Of a stretch of DNA of 6,443 nucleotides, positions 5,881 through 6,443 are shown piece after piece (within the stretch, counting starts at the first letter, position 1; each line of letters starts with the position of its first letter). The position numbers were made by a program, and so were the translations under genes. This DNA comes from Defluviicoccus sp. (GTDB taxonomy: Bacteria; Pseudomonadota; Alphaproteobacteria; MPNO01): assembly GCA_028820945.1 (NCBI GenBank), contig JAPPHW010000269.1, positions 1-6,443 on the forward strand, read 5' to 3'. The notes under the pieces are model-generated. The model saw only the letters and a list, made by a program, of their open reading frames with translations, made no database searches and was not told the DNA's origin.

Positions 5881-6443
5881 ATGACCTGGTCTGAGAACGA
5901 AATCGCCGCCCTGGTCGAGCCCGACCGGGTGCACCGGAAGGCCTATGTGGATCCCGGGATCTTCGACCTGGAGATGGAACGGATCTTCGAGCGGCTGTGG
6001 ATCTATATCGGCCACGAGAGCCAGGTGAAGAACCCCGGCGACTACTACCTCGCCCGCGTCGGCCGCCAGCCGATGCTGATGACCCGCGATCTGAACGGCG
6101 AGATCAACGTGCTCTACAACCGCTGCCCGCATCGCGGCGCGCAGATCTGCTCGGCGCGCAAGGGCAACGCGGGCAAGCTGTTCCGCTGCTCCTACCACGC
6201 CTGGATGTTCGAGCTCGACGGAAGGCTGGACAGCGTGCCGGGCGCAAAGGGCTACGAGGGGACGCGGTTCGACCCGAACGACCCCGCCTTCCACCTGCGG
6301 AAGGCGCCGCGGGCCGAGAACTATCGCGGCTTCTGGTTCGCTTCGCTCGCCGGGGACGGTCCCGATCTCGAGACCCATCTGGGCCGGTCCAGGCTCGCGC
6401 TCGACCAGCTCGTCGACCGCTCGCCCGACGGCGAGATCGAGGT
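5881..6443 (+). CDS. Rieske aromatic-ring-hydroxylating oxygenase, alpha subunit (3' end outside window)
   Basis: The first 187 codons of an oxygenase large subunit begin at an ATG preceded by GGGAG with a seven-base spacer. The N-terminal block, with VHRKAYVDPGIFDLEMERIF then LWIYIGHESQV and NPGDYY, is typical of the benzoate, anthranilate, salicylate and terephthalate oxygenase group. The Rieske [2Fe-2S] ligands are Cys82 and His84 in RCPHRG and Cys103 and His106 in CSYHAW, 18 residues separating the two pairs, close to the family norm. The mononuclear-iron catalytic domain, which decides substrate, lies past the right edge; about 230 to 260 further residues would be expected. Such enzymes use electrons from a reductase to insert O2 into aromatic rings, often giving cis-dihydrodiols or phenols. 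The gene is divergent from the SDR, suggesting a shared catabolic cluster. Which aromatic compound is used cannot be read from this part. Confidence 0.92.
   Translation, partial: MTWSENEIAALVEPDRVHRKAYVDPGIFDLEMERIFERLWIYIGHESQVKNPGDYYLARVGRQPMLMTRDLNGEINVLYNRCPHRGAQICSARKGNAGKLFRCSYHAWMFELDGRLDSVPGAKGYEGTRFDPNDPAFHLRKAPRAENYRGFWFASLAGDGPDLETHLGRSRLALDQLVDRSPDGEIE

Noticed and set aside
5827..6378. Open frame of 183 codons on the minus strand opposite the Rieske gene
   Set aside because: Antisense shadow; the plus strand encodes an unmistakable Rieske alpha subunit.
1..6443. CRISPR array, tRNA or rRNA gene, insertion sequence or integrase
   Set aside because: No regularly spaced direct repeats, cloverleaf-type sequence, transposase or tyrosine-recombinase motif was seen on either strand.

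Overview
The window looks like the chromosome of a GC-rich proteobacterium, probably an alphaproteobacterium and perhaps a sphingomonad. The reasons are strong third-position G/C bias in the flanking genes, GGAG-type ribosome binding sites, and a REP-like palindromic repeat of a kind I associate with sphingomonads. The lineage is an inference; no rRNA or marker gene is present.

Layout. (1) 1-422, plus strand: the last 139 codons of an M20-family metallopeptidase/amidohydrolase. (2) 433-529: two diverged REP-like copies facing each other. (3) 540-889, minus strand: a broken, internally deleted 3' fragment of a cyclic amidohydrolase, about 96% identical over its longest block to the intact gene 3 kb to the right. 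(4) 971-2985, minus strand: a two-gene cassette with visibly lower GC, made of an SMC/ABC-like AAA ATPase followed by a Cys/His HNH nuclease. This matches the Septu (PtuA-PtuB) anti-phage architecture. (5) 2986-3570: a gene-free stretch upstream of the ATPase with several short palindromes, ending in an 18-bp half copy of the REP-like repeat. (6) 3571-4986, minus strand: intact dihydroorotase/allantoinase-family amidohydrolase. (7) 4997-5779, minus strand: SDR oxidoreductase, directly upstream of the amidohydrolase and translationally coupled to it. (8) 5881-6443, plus strand: start of a Rieske aromatic-ring-hydroxylating oxygenase alpha subunit, divergent from the SDR.

How it fits together. 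The flanks look like a catabolic neighbourhood: a Rieske oxygenase divergent from an SDR-amidohydrolase operon, with an M20 hydrolase on the far side. A horizontally acquired Septu-type module sits between the M20 gene and the amidohydrolase. It is bracketed by two copies of the amidohydrolase 3' end, one intact and one decayed, each with the same REP-like half-site just beyond the stop codon. Differences between the copies are mostly synonymous, so both appear to have been functional alleles before the fragment broke. This suggests the island arrived by recombination with DNA carrying a second allele, rather than by a simple transposition with target duplication.
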